Positions 1 through 8,864 of a DNA stretch of 59,654 bases are shown one piece after another. The number at the start of each line of letters is the position of its first letter. The first letter of the stretch is position 1. The notes under the pieces are model-generated. The model was not told the origin of the DNA and ran no database searches. It saw nothing but the letters and a program-made list of their open reading frames with translations. Position numbers and translations under genes: made by a program. Source of the stretch: Sedimentisphaerales bacterium (GTDB lineage: Bacteria > Planctomycetota > Phycisphaerae > Sedimentisphaerales > SM23-30); NCBI GenBank assembly GCA_016928435.1, contig JAFGKT010000070.1, forward strand, positions 1-59,654, given 5' to 3'.

Positions 1-307
1 CGGTGACAGTCATGTGACGATCATGTGAGCGATTCTTGGCACTGTAAACGTCACAAGACGGGGGTTGTGAGGCGTACGCATGCAGGCATAGTCGGGTGCA
101 ACTCGCACACCATCAGTTTCACGTAAGTACAGTATATGAAGGGATTTATCTCTTACGGGACGGGGCGTTACCTCGTCACGCGATTTGGAGACTTTGAGAC
201 GATCTGGAGCCCATTTCGGGTATTTCGGCGCGCTACCCCGTCACGTAATTGGGCAGGATGGAGTGGTTGGTGAATTGCGCAAAGGTCTTTGTGGGATAAG
301 GATATAC
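1..307. other. Intergenic, no gene seen
   Basis: No reading frame here has a ribosome binding site or a recognisable product, and I see no tRNA or clear hairpin apart from the tmRNA terminator that follows. The short frames over 168-571 are overlaps of the tmRNA gene. Confidence 0.5.
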
Positions 308-338
308 AAAAGGCCCGCTGCTGGTGGGCAACGAGCCA
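308..338 (-). terminator. Intrinsic terminator of tmRNA
   Basis: On the minus strand GGCTCGTTGC (337-328) pairs with GCAGCGGGCC (321-312) over 10 bp including three G-U pairs. The loop is 6 nt and TTTTGT follows. It lies 37 bases beyond the mature tmRNA 3' end. Confidence 0.75.
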
Positions 339-374
339 TTTTTTGTTCAGAGACGGGTTTTTTAGTTCCGTCAA

Positions 375-728
375 TGGAGGCGGCGGGAATCGAACCCGCG
401 TCCCGTGACGTTTCATTACGTGCTTCTACGTGCATAGTCGTTGGTTTAAATTTCGCCTTGAACGACTCCCAGCGACAAGATTCGTTCGCGGCTAGTCAAA
501 GAAATTTCTCACCCGATACGTCCTCGACGACCGTATCAAGCCAGCCCACTATCGTCGTTATCGTCCCCTAGTGGGCGTCGGGGCGATAACGGGCAACTCT
601 AATTAGGCTGCCATGCGTAACGTATTGTTCGCATTTAAATTTATGTTGCCAGATGATTAACCAGGCCAACTGACATCCTGGACACGCCACACGTAAATCA
701 ATTCATCCGGTCGAAACCTTTCGCCCCC
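375..728 (-). ncRNA. ssrA: tmRNA (transfer-messenger RNA)
   Basis: This 354-nt RNA rescues stalled ribosomes by trans-translation. The 5' end GGGGGCG (728-722) pairs with the 3' CGCCTCC followed by discriminator A at 375, and the CCA is not encoded. The 5' side continues GAAAGGTTTCGACCGG and the 3' side carries the T-arm GGGTTCGATTCCC, both hallmarks of one-piece tmRNA. The tag frame runs 632 to 603: GCG AAC AAT ACG TTA CGC ATG GCA GCC TAA, giving ANNTLRMAA, so the whole tag would be A-ANNTLRMAA, ending in the usual hydrophobic-Ala-Ala degron. The resume codon is assigned by similarity to the E. coli arrangement; the frame is also open a few codons upstream. The partner gene smpB is not in this window. 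Confidence 0.95.
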
Positions 729-782
729 CAAGTCAACATTGTTCATAAGCCTTCAATATCGCACTAGAAGGCCGACTATTTT

Positions 783-811
783 ATTATACTCTTTCTAACA
801 GAAAACCTCAA
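783..811 (-). promoter_or_regulatory. Sigma70-type promoter of tmRNA
   Basis: Minus strand TTGAGG (811-806), 17-bp spacer, TATAAT (788-783). A start near 776 would leave about 48 nt of 5' leader to be trimmed from the tmRNA precursor. Confidence 0.6.
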
Positions 812-818
812 CTTGTTT

Positions 819-1532
819 CTATTCGCTTCGGTCCGCCTTCGCTTCCGCGGACAGGGCTGGTTCCGAGGGCGCCGTCGAGGCCTTCACCCCCGTGCAGCAA
901 GTACTGTCGCCTCCGCCGCATATAACCGCCGCCAAAACACCCTTTATGGGCGTCATAATCAAAGCTGAAATGGTCCAATATTTAATAACCACAACCGCCA
1001 CTGTCATAAACATATAGGTCATAAACATACCCGGCAGCACGCCAACCAGCCAAACGCATAATCCAAAGACAATCCCTTTGGATACGCTGCAGCAGCCCGG
1101 AATACCCTTTCGCAAGATCACATAGACCATCGCGAATATAAAGTTGAGTACCAGCATACCTACTAAGAATGTTATCGGCGGAGCGGAAGCCATACTTCTG
1201 TTACCGTATCGGCCGTCACCTCGCCCGCATCTTGGACCTACAGCACAAACCGAACAAGGATCACATGGGTCCTTTAAGCATCCACCACCAACCGCGGATC
1301 CATAGCCGCCCCTGCCACTACCACACGAACCATCGGCGCCGCGCCAAAGCCCGGTGCAATGGTCGCAGACACAGTTGTCTGCGGCGACACCACTGTGAGG
1401 GCATTTCCAAACGTTCGTCGGCTCCTCTTGATAGACCCAATTGAACATCCCGCCGCAAGTCAACGCCCCAATAACACCTTCAAAAACAGTAATGACAATC
1501 GCAGCGATAATAATCTTGATGAGAGTTTTCAT
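819..1532 (-). CDS. Hypothetical four-helix membrane protein with a Cys-rich loop
   Basis: I do not recognise a named family. The ATG at 1532 is chosen because GGAGG lies 9 bases upstream; a start at 1568 would lack this. The 237-residue product begins MKTLIKIIIAAIVITVF, a first membrane helix. A soluble segment of roughly 100 residues follows, rich in Cys and Gly with clustered CxxC-like pairs and the motif DPCDPC. Three more helices close the protein, with conserved-looking KGIVFGLCVWLVGVLPG and YWTISALIMTPIKGVL segments, and the tail is charged. The Cys-rich loop could bind a metal or form disulfides, which is inference only. It sits alone between tmRNA and the export unit, on the same strand as both. 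Confidence 0.7.
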   Translation of the reverse strand: MKTLIKIIIAAIVITVFEGVIGALTCGGMFNWVYQEEPTNVWKCPHSGVAADNCVCDHCTGLWRGADGSCGSGRGGYGSAVGGGCLKDPCDPCSVCAVGPRCGRGDGRYGNRSMASAPPITFLVGMLVLNFIFAMVYVILRKGIPGCCSVSKGIVFGLCVWLVGVLPGMFMTYMFMTVAVVVIKYWTISALIMTPIKGVLAAVICGGGDSTCCTGVKASTAPSEPALSAEAKADRSE

Positions 1533-1673
1533 GGCGCCAAACCTCCAAAAAGTGTTCCGCAGCAACAACGTGCCGTCTCCAACGCAACTACTGGATATAA
1601 ATTATAGCACCAATAACCCCATAAGACAACTGCCTCAGAATCCAACCCCTTATTTTGAGACAAACCCGCCGGC

Positions 1674-3920
1674 CTACAGTCGCAAATCCTGCCTCATCGT
1701 CCGCAGCAGCCAACGATAAAACGCTCCGCCCAGCGTTCGCTCCTGCACGATTATTTTTGCTCGGCCTTCCATTTCATGCCTTAAAAGTCCCAGAACCACC
1801 TCGGAATCATCTTCGCCTTCCGCTAAGCCCTGGACAGGCAAGACCAGTTCATAAGTGTTCTCAGCCGGCTCGACGGCCTCACTGGAACTCGCGGCCGGCA
1901 TAGTCGCGACCTCACCGCCGAACACCGTCGAGAAAGCCGGGCTCGACAAACGCCAAACCGGAGTCGGCGGTTTCGTTATCACCTCACTGGTCAAAACCAA
2001 ATCGTCAAACGACCACAACTTTATCTCCACCCGCTGCCCCGGTTCTATCTGCCCGTAATCGCGATGGTTGATCGCCGCGACCGCCTCAAACGCCCCACCT
2101 TCATATACCGCGAACAACGCCGACTGCAAAGGCAGAAAACTACCAACCAAATGCTCCAACGGCTCGGTCGTCCGCAACTCAACAATGCCCGCTACCGGCG
2201 CCCGAATAACCAGTTTTTCCAGATTCTGCACCGCCCGATCATAGCGGGCCTGTAAGCCGCGTTTCTGGGCTTCCAGTTGCACAACTTCACTTTCGGCTTC
2301 GGCGCCCGGTCGCTGCTCGGCTTGGCGGATTTGAACATTGATCTGCTCGATCTGCAATCGTAAATCTTCAGCCTGATTGCTCAGTTGCTCGTCTTGCAGC
2401 GTCAGCAACACTTGGCCCTCTTGAACCCATTGGCCGTCCCGAACAAACGGATGGCAAGGGTCTTCGAGAATAAAGCCCGGCTGAGTGACATAGAGTAAAT
2501 GCATCGATTGTGGTCTTAGCACACATTGGGTGGTTATGCTTTGTTCCACGGGCCAAGCCAGGAATCCCCAAACGGTCCCGCCGATCAACAGCAGCAGAAT
2601 CCCTGCGGTCACAATACGAATATGCAGCCGATGTCGGGACGTGTATAAGAACTTGAAGAATTTTCCGATCGGCACAATGAAAGAAGTATAAATACATCCC
2701 AGCGCCATTATTCCGCCCAGCGCTCCCCAACCGTACGGATCTAAAAATCGCCACACCATCGCCGTGATCGCGAACATAATAAACCAACGATAGATCGTGC
2801 TGCAAATAGCATAGCCCAAAACCGCCGGCTCGCGCCCAGCCACGTCGATCGGTTCGGTGGCTGTTTCCACCCCCAAAACATACCGCTGGAACAGATACCA
2901 CAAATAGCTGGCCCCCTTCTGACGCAGGTTGGGTATCTCCATCCAGTCCATCAGAAAATAGTAGCCATCGTAACGCAGCAGCGGATTGCCGTTAAACAGC
3001 AGAGTATTCACACTCGCGGCAATCATCATATTAAGCGCGAACTGATTAATCACGGTTTTGGGTTCGGTCAGCGCCCATATATACGTCGCCAACCCAGCCA
3101 GGACTATTTCCACAGCGATACCCGCGGCGGTAATCCACATTCGCTTGCTTTTTTCATTCACCATCCACGCATCAGACACATCACAATAGAAACAGGGCGT
3201 AAATACCAGAAAGAGAATCCCCATTTCGTGTACTTCCGTGCCGAAGTGCTTGGCGGTCAAGCCGTGGCCGAACTCGTGAATACCTTTGATCAATAGTAAA
3301 GCCGGGCCTAGATACAACAGGTTGACCCAGCTAAGAATCGGCTGCGCTTGGCCGAGCTTGTCGAAATTGCTTATCAGCAGCCACAGCGCCCCCGCCAGCA
3401 TTATCAGCGTCATAACCGCCACGGTGCGCGTGTAAATAATCTTACCTAGCCAGTCGTGCAGCCGATTGAGCAATTTATCCGGATCAACCAACGGCAATCG
3501 GAAAAACAAAAACTCGGTACGGATCTTCTTGAAAATGCTGCGTTGCTGCATGCCTTTTCGTTTGAGCAGATAATCGGTATCGGTATCGCCGGGCACCCGC
3601 AGCAGACTGGCGCCGCGGAGCATCACGATAAAATTCATCACCGCCTGGGCATCATACTCTTCTTCGGGAAAACGCTCCGCCAGGCGCCGCAGTACATCTT
3701 CCATCATAACTTTGCCGTCGAGCATTTGAAATATCGTGTACTCCGGCGGGCGCAAACGGTAATAGCGCAGCGTCGTCGGGTCTTTGAGTACATAGCAAGG
3801 CTTGCCGTAATACACCTGCTCGGTAATATGCACATCATTGCGCGCCTTGGGCAACTTACCTTCGCTGGATTCTTCCGCGACGCTGAAGCCCAAAGCCAAT
3901 TTATCTGATTCGCCTGTCAT
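1674..3920 (-). CDS. PqqD-like / M50 site-2-protease / HlyD fusion membrane protein
   Basis: The 748-residue protein has three parts. Residues about 36-110 resemble PqqD, the small domain that in peptide-modification systems holds the precursor peptide. Residues about 160-430 form a polytopic M50 domain with the zinc motif HEFGH at 215-219 and the second motif NPLLRYDGYYF near residue 315. After a final helix near 440-460 comes a periplasmic HlyD-type adaptor with a coiled coil and lipoyl-like halves. The architecture is known in planctomycetes and resembles YydH-type peptide metalloproteases fused to export adaptors. The gene starts 63 bp after the GAF-HlyD gene and is likely cotranscribed with it. 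The substrate is unknown; no short precursor peptide gene or ABC transporter is visible nearby. Confidence 0.85.
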   Translation of the reverse strand: MTGESDKLALGFSVAEESSEGKLPKARNDVHITEQVYYGKPCYVLKDPTTLRYYRLRPPEYTIFQMLDGKVMMEDVLRRLAERFPEEEYDAQAVMNFIVMLRGASLLRVPGDTDTDYLLKRKGMQQRSIFKKIRTEFLFFRLPLVDPDKLLNRLHDWLGKIIYTRTVAVMTLIMLAGALWLLISNFDKLGQAQPILSWVNLLYLGPALLLIKGIHEFGHGLTAKHFGTEVHEMGILFLVFTPCFYCDVSDAWMVNEKSKRMWITAAGIAVEIVLAGLATYIWALTEPKTVINQFALNMMIAASVNTLLFNGNPLLRYDGYYFLMDWMEIPNLRQKGASYLWYLFQRYVLGVETATEPIDVAGREPAVLGYAICSTIYRWFIMFAITAMVWRFLDPYGWGALGGIMALGCIYTSFIVPIGKFFKFLYTSRHRLHIRIVTAGILLLLIGGTVWGFLAWPVEQSITTQCVLRPQSMHLLYVTQPGFILEDPCHPFVRDGQWVQEGQVLLTLQDEQLSNQAEDLRLQIEQINVQIRQAEQRPGAEAESEVVQLEAQKRGLQARYDRAVQNLEKLVIRAPVAGIVELRTTEPLEHLVGSFLPLQSALFAVYEGGAFEAVAAINHRDYGQIEPGQRVEIKLWSFDDLVLTSEVITKPPTPVWRLSSPAFSTVFGGEVATMPAASSSEAVEPAENTYELVLPVQGLAEGEDDSEVVLGLLRHEMEGRAKIIVQERTLGGAFYRWLLRTMRQDLRL

Positions 3921-3983
3921 ACCATCGCCTTATATTAACCATTCTATGGTTTGTTTCTTAGTCGTTTAGGTGGCGCCGCGACT

Positions 3984-5975
3984 CTAGAAGAACGTCACGC
4001 GGAAGAAGCGGATAATTTTACGCAGCAGTACGTAGCCCAATGGATGGCTGCTGGTGGTGACTTTGGCTCGACCGACACTGCCGTCGCGCAGTCCGTTCAT
4101 GATCGGTTCCAGCTCGGCTGGGTCAACCCGCACCCGCACGGAAAAAACATTACCTTCGTCCCGCACCTGCCCCATTTGGCCGATTTGCTCACGGTCGGTT
4201 ATCCAGCCGCGCAATCGCTGTTCGGGATAGGCTGTCAGATAGAATTCCACCAACAAGCCTTGCTGCTCGTCGGTATCGGCCGGCTCAGCTAGTTGCTCAT
4301 CAATCGCCCGCAAAAGCCATCCAATCTCAGCTTGCGGCACATTCAGCACCAACTCCCAATCGGTAAGATCAGCGACTTCAAAAATCACATCACCTCGCGC
4401 GACGGTCATGCCTTCGCGCAGGTCGAGGCGATCGGTCAAAATCGTACCCGCTATCGGCGAACGCACATCACATTTGGCGATCTGTTCAGCAAAGAATTCG
4501 AGTTCATGTTCCAGCCGCTGTATTTGCAGTTGGCAGTGTTGAACCTCGGCTTCACTGGCGGTCCGCTGAATCAAACGCAATCGGGTGCGTTCCTGCTCCA
4601 ATGCCGCTTCCCGGGCATAATACTGCGTTTGCAGTTCGTCGCTGTTGAGCTGCACCACCACTTCGTCGGCGTCCACTTGCCCTCGGACCCGCAGCACATT
4701 GACAATCTGCACCCCATCCAAAGGCGAATCCACCACGCGCATCACCGCGGGCGACAATTCACAGGTACAATCGATCTTGACCGGCCAGGGCATCAGTATT
4801 GCCGTGATCAGAATCAACAGGATAACTATGAGAATGATATTACGCTTACGACGATTCTTGGGGTTTTGCGCCTTGGCCCTGAGCTTGGCGAACGGCTTGG
4901 TCAGACTCAACGACCCTACCATCAAAGCGTTCTCTAAAGCCACGCCCGCGTGCTTGGCGACCGTCGCCATCATGCCCGCTAAGTTCACACTGGCCTGTTC
5001 GTCCACACCTTCAGCGACGACCACCCCGGCAAAACTATCTTCGCCCCGCGGTATCGGCTGCAGGAAAATCGTATCCAATTGGCTGACATTGAAATAATGG
5101 CGAACCAGTTCGGTTAGTTCCTCTTCCTCGGGCATTTCCACTAATCGGGCCCGCGACGCCACGACCGGTTGTTTTATCTGCAAACAATGCTTGCATAGCT
5201 TTTCCACCGCCTGCATCAGTACCGCGCGATGGTCGGGCTTGTCGATGCCGCTCACGGCCCGTAGGCCTCGCTTAACCTGCGGATCGATCCACACCATCAT
5301 ACGATCACAACTAATCGCGTCCCGGCCCAAATTGGCGACTTCATAAATAACCTTATCCGGCTCCAACGAACCGTGAACCTTCTCAGCATACTGCAGCAAC
5401 CTAGCAAGCGACTTGCGGTCATCTTCCAGCACCGCGGCTCTCCGATGGGCCAGGTAATTCTCCGCGGCTTCACCGGCTTTGTTCGCCAACCCCACCACCG
5501 CTTGATAATCGCTTTGGGCGAGCCCCTCAGCCGCGACCAACTGCAACACCATACCCACCCGGTCCGCGGCGCGCAGGGGTTTGAAAAACAAAGCGTGATT
5601 GCACTGATTGCGCCTGCCTTCGGGTGAGCCGGTCTGTTCGCCGCCTGCGTCAGTCGCGGGTGCCCCCCCACCGTCGCCGGCAGAGGGCAAAACCAAGACA
5701 CGGTTTTCCGCGGCTGTCTTGGCTACCGCCTCACCGATCAACTGCTGCTGAGACTGATCGTTGATATTACACAGTTCCAAATCGACATGGCAATAGCACT
5801 GCGGAGGCTGGTTCGCCTGGGTAATCCAGATCGCCCCACCCCGCGAACCAGTGGCCGCGATGGTCAATTGCAGAAAATTCGCAAAAAACTGAGGCGGCTC
5901 CAGATTCTCGCTGGGCAACTGGGCTATACGAGTCAAAACTTCCGTCAAACGTTTTTGAGCTGGGTTTTCGGACAC
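3984..5975 (-). CDS. GAF-domain HlyD-family membrane fusion protein
   Basis: Residues about 1-375 are cytoplasmic and contain GAF-like sequence, clearest at about 190-350. A single membrane helix (IILIVILLILITAILMPW) follows near residue 385-405, and the C-terminal 260 residues are a periplasmic HlyD adaptor with a coiled-coil hairpin between barrel-sandwich halves (SPLDGVQIV, SPIAGTIL). It is thus a cytoplasmic ligand sensor joined directly to an envelope-spanning export adaptor. The start is taken as GTG at 5975 because AAGGA lies 7 bases upstream; the TTG just before it at 5978 is only 4 bases from that site. It is first in a two-gene unit with the PqqD-M50-HlyD protein. No outer-membrane TolC-like gene is present in the window. 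Confidence 0.85.
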   Translation of the reverse strand: MSENPAQKRLTEVLTRIAQLPSENLEPPQFFANFLQLTIAATGSRGGAIWITQANQPPQCYCHVDLELCNINDQSQQQLIGEAVAKTAAENRVLVLPSAGDGGGAPATDAGGEQTGSPEGRRNQCNHALFFKPLRAADRVGMVLQLVAAEGLAQSDYQAVVGLANKAGEAAENYLAHRRAAVLEDDRKSLARLLQYAEKVHGSLEPDKVIYEVANLGRDAISCDRMMVWIDPQVKRGLRAVSGIDKPDHRAVLMQAVEKLCKHCLQIKQPVVASRARLVEMPEEEELTELVRHYFNVSQLDTIFLQPIPRGEDSFAGVVVAEGVDEQASVNLAGMMATVAKHAGVALENALMVGSLSLTKPFAKLRAKAQNPKNRRKRNIILIVILLILITAILMPWPVKIDCTCELSPAVMRVVDSPLDGVQIVNVLRVRGQVDADEVVVQLNSDELQTQYYAREAALEQERTRLRLIQRTASEAEVQHCQLQIQRLEHELEFFAEQIAKCDVRSPIAGTILTDRLDLREGMTVARGDVIFEVADLTDWELVLNVPQAEIGWLLRAIDEQLAEPADTDEQQGLLVEFYLTAYPEQRLRGWITDREQIGQMGQVRDEGNVFSVRVRVDPAELEPIMNGLRDGSVGRAKVTTSSHPLGYVLLRKIIRFFRVTFF

Positions 5976-6194
5976 CAAATCTTCCTTAATGCCCCCTGAA
6001 TCAATAACTTGCCAGCAATCCTACCTCATATATCGTACATCGTCAACTTATTCATTAATAGAAATACTAGGGTAATTGCTAGTCACAGGAATTGATGCTC
6101 CACCCCCAGTTCAGACAAGTTCCTTCTTTTCGCATTTTTCGCCGCTTTCGCGGTTAAAAATTCACTGACCGTACCGCATCAGCCTTGCACCCAC

Positions 6195-7502
6195 CTAATA
6201 TTGCTCCACCAAACACTGGCGGCACCAAGGACAATAGTTCCAGAATTCTGAATCTACGGACCATTGGCAATTGCCGCAGGTTTCGGGGAATGGGCGTATC
6301 TGCCAGGGTCGGGTGATTTTGCGATGGCACCAGGGGCAATAGCGCATAAATCGCGTTATGCCTCCGCCGCAGTGTTTGCAGTGGTCATCATAGCGGATTT
6401 TTTTGCCCTTAGCTGGTTCGGAGGCTTCAAAGCCTTTGCTGTAGCACCAGGGGCAGTAGTGCCATTCGGGTCGAACGCCCTTGCGGCAATCCGGGCAATA
6501 ATGGGTCATAGCGGTGACTTTATCGAAACGGTTTTTATCACTGCCGCACCATGGGCAATAGGTCATGGTCTCGGTCACGGGTTCGCCGCACTCGCTACAG
6601 GGCATAAAATGCTGTAAGACTCTTTTGTAGCGATTTTCGAAAGCCTCACGGCGTAGAATCCGCCAACCCTTGACGCGTTGTTTGGGAGGCGCCGCGGCGA
6701 TCTTGCTGCGTATCTTGGTGGGCAGGGCTTCATGAAAGGCGGCGAGCATCTCTTCGGCATTGGCGAACCGATGCTTGGGATCGATCATCAGAGCTTGGCG
6801 CAAGAAACGAACCATCGCGAGGTTGGTCTTTTTTCGCAGCGTCTCGAATCCCTTAAAGGGCCAGTGATAGGGCCAACGGGGCAGAAAGCCCGTAATGTAT
6901 TCGTAGAGGATCAAGCCGACGGCAAAACAATCGCTACTGCAAATAGGTCTGCCGTACGCCTGCTCGGGGGCGACATATCCTGGGGTGCCGAACTCATCCA
7001 CCGTTGCTTGACGGCCTTTGAGATGAATTCCGATGCCGAAATCGCCCAACTGCACATTATTAGTGCCGAATAGAAATATATTGGACGGACTCAAATCACA
7101 GTGAACCACACGGTGGCGGTGGGCGTAGGCCAAGGCTGACAGTACCTGCGAAACAATGTTGGCGATCCGCGAAACCGACATCGGCCGGGAGCAATCATCG
7201 AGCGTCTTTTGGCCCAGTTCCATCGCCATGATGGCAAAACCGTTGGTTATTTCGACATTTTTCACGGGCAGGATGTTGGGGTGCTTCAGCCGTGATACTA
7301 GTTTGACTTCGCGCAGGATAGTTTGGTTGTCGCGGTTGCCGTCTCGGCCGGGATGAGGTATTTTCAAGGCGACATCGACGCCTTCCACACGATCTTTGGC
7401 TTTCCAGACTTCGCAGTACCCACCCGAGCCGAGCCGTTTCAGCAAGCGATACTTGCCTAGCGTGCGACCCTTAACAAGTCGGTGTCTAACGTCTAAATTC
7501 AT
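6195..7502 (-). CDS. Serine/threonine protein kinase with four C-terminal zinc ribbons
   Basis: This is a 435-residue Hanks-type kinase. It has a glycine-rich loop GSGGYCEV, ATP-binding Lys48 (VALKIP), catalytic loop HCDLSPSN with Asp136, DFG at 154-156 and APE at 178-180, so the core catalytic residues are present. The usual HRD arginine is Cys135, making it a non-RD kinase, and the usual Lys two residues after the catalytic Asp is Ser. From residue 302 to the end there are four CxxC...CPWC ribbons (302-319, 336-353, 375-392, 409-427), each carrying the signature YCPWC. No membrane helix is seen, so it is probably cytoplasmic. Zinc binding and a role in partner recognition are inferred. It appears monocistronic. 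Confidence 0.9.
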   Translation of the reverse strand: MNLDVRHRLVKGRTLGKYRLLKRLGSGGYCEVWKAKDRVEGVDVALKIPHPGRDGNRDNQTILREVKLVSRLKHPNILPVKNVEITNGFAIMAMELGQKTLDDCSRPMSVSRIANIVSQVLSALAYAHRHRVVHCDLSPSNIFLFGTNNVQLGDFGIGIHLKGRQATVDEFGTPGYVAPEQAYGRPICSSDCFAVGLILYEYITGFLPRWPYHWPFKGFETLRKKTNLAMVRFLRQALMIDPKHRFANAEEMLAAFHEALPTKIRSKIAAAPPKQRVKGWRILRREAFENRYKRVLQHFMPCSECGEPVTETMTYCPWCGSDKNRFDKVTAMTHYCPDCRKGVRPEWHYCPWCYSKGFEASEPAKGKKIRYDDHCKHCGGGITRFMRYCPWCHRKITRPWQIRPFPETCGNCQWSVDSEFWNYCPWCRQCLVEQY

Positions 7503-7702
7503 AGGCGTGTGATTCCATCACCAATTGCCGATCCAAATCGAAACCGTCACAATACGCATATCACCAGGAAGACCCTTCCTATGCAGGCAGACAATACCCC
7601 ATACGCCTGTCGTTACGCGATACGACAAAACAACTGCCCAACTCAACCGACTATAAACCACGGATAGACTTAAGAGTAAACTCGCTTAGGTTGGTCGCAA
7701 TA

Positions 7703-8632
7703 TCAGCGTTCGCTGCACTGATAACCCATAGCTGTTGTGGTTTGCATGCTCACTTCCTGGCCGCCCTGGACCATGTCCATCGCGAACGTGACCGTGACAA
7801 ACGAGCTGGTAATATTGCCTTGCTCATTGTCAAAAAGCACCCATCCGGACATATCGTACGAATTGATATCAATGCTCACCTCCGCATTCTCAGCGGCATC
7901 AATCGTCAATTCCGCATGCGGCTCGAGCAGCACCAAGCTCTGGTCTGCGGACACAGACATAATGGTATAACTAATCTGAGTGCGCATCTCACCAATACCA
8001 GGCATCGGTTGAATGACCTCTCCGGCCTCGTAGGTGTCTCCAGCCCGAACCGAATCAGTCGGAAGTTGAACGAAGGCGCCGCGGAAATTCTGGTCAGCGG
8101 TTTGCTCAAGACTTTCTATCATCGCGGTTGCCCCCGCCTGGCGCATAGCGTCCACAAGCAGATGCATATCCACGTCTTTGACCTCACCCTGCGGAGTTAC
8201 CACCGCATCCATAGGATTCTCAGCCAAAATCGAAAGATACTGCATAGCGGGGTGTACATCTTCACCTTCATCGTCAGAGTCATAGGACACAGGAGCCGGA
8301 CCGCCGGATTCCATGGTGATTCGCGAGAATGACAGCGAAAGGGAGGCGTCACCGTTATCCATTACGGATTCCACGCTATAAAGCCCGGCGAAATCCATCG
8401 CGATAGGAATACTCATTGTCTGGCCGGCGTTATCCATGTCGATATCCGTGTTCACATTTATGTCAAAACCGTAATCCTGACCCTGCTGCAATTTGTAGCG
8501 CAGCAGAACCGGTTCAGAACTGGTAGAGTCGAAGTGCGGCGCTTCCGGACCGACGTCCGCGTATGACAAACCGGACCATAGCCCCAAAACCACCATCAAA
8601 GATACGCTTGAAAACAGTATGTTTTTCAACAT
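7703..8632 (-). CDS. Secreted protein of unknown function, DUF6263-like
   Basis: The 309-residue product starts with a clear signal peptide (MLKNILFSSVSLMVVLGLWSG) and is acidic and beta-rich afterwards, with the opening pattern LLRYKLQQGQDYGFDI. This resembles the DUF6263-type proteins of planctomycetes and Bacteroidetes, by eye only. The second of two adjacent ATGs (8632) is preferred because AAAGGA lies 7 bases upstream; the first (8635) is only 4 away. There are no catalytic motifs and no anchor, so it is probably periplasmic or exported. It stands alone, well separated from both neighbours. Confidence 0.75.
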   Translation of the reverse strand: MLKNILFSSVSLMVVLGLWSGLSYADVGPEAPHFDSTSSEPVLLRYKLQQGQDYGFDINVNTDIDMDNAGQTMSIPIAMDFAGLYSVESVMDNGDASLSLSFSRITMESGGPAPVSYDSDDEGEDVHPAMQYLSILAENPMDAVVTPQGEVKDVDMHLLVDAMRQAGATAMIESLEQTADQNFRGAFVQLPTDSVRAGDTYEAGEVIQPMPGIGEMRTQISYTIMSVSADQSLVLLEPHAELTIDAAENAEVSIDINSYDMSGWVLFDNEQGNITSSFVTVTFAMDMVQGGQEVSMQTTTAMGYQCSER

Positions 8633-8864
8633 CATAAGATCCTTTCTTTACCCTCGTAATAATCGCATCTCCGGACCAATAACAGAAATCACTGTAACTA
8701 GACGGGATTCTACTACAGCCCAATGCCAGTGTCAACAAGGCCTTTTGAGGGCCCTATCAAGATGGCAAAATCGGCCTATTGGCAGGGAATCAGCGGGTTC
8801 GCTGGAATTGAAGCTCAATTTGGGGGCGGGAACGGCTGGGTATCCGCGGCGGGCCACCAAGCTG

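Noticed and set aside
168-571. Three overlapping short reading frames on both strands
   Set aside because: They overlap the tmRNA gene and its terminator; the RNA explains the sequence.
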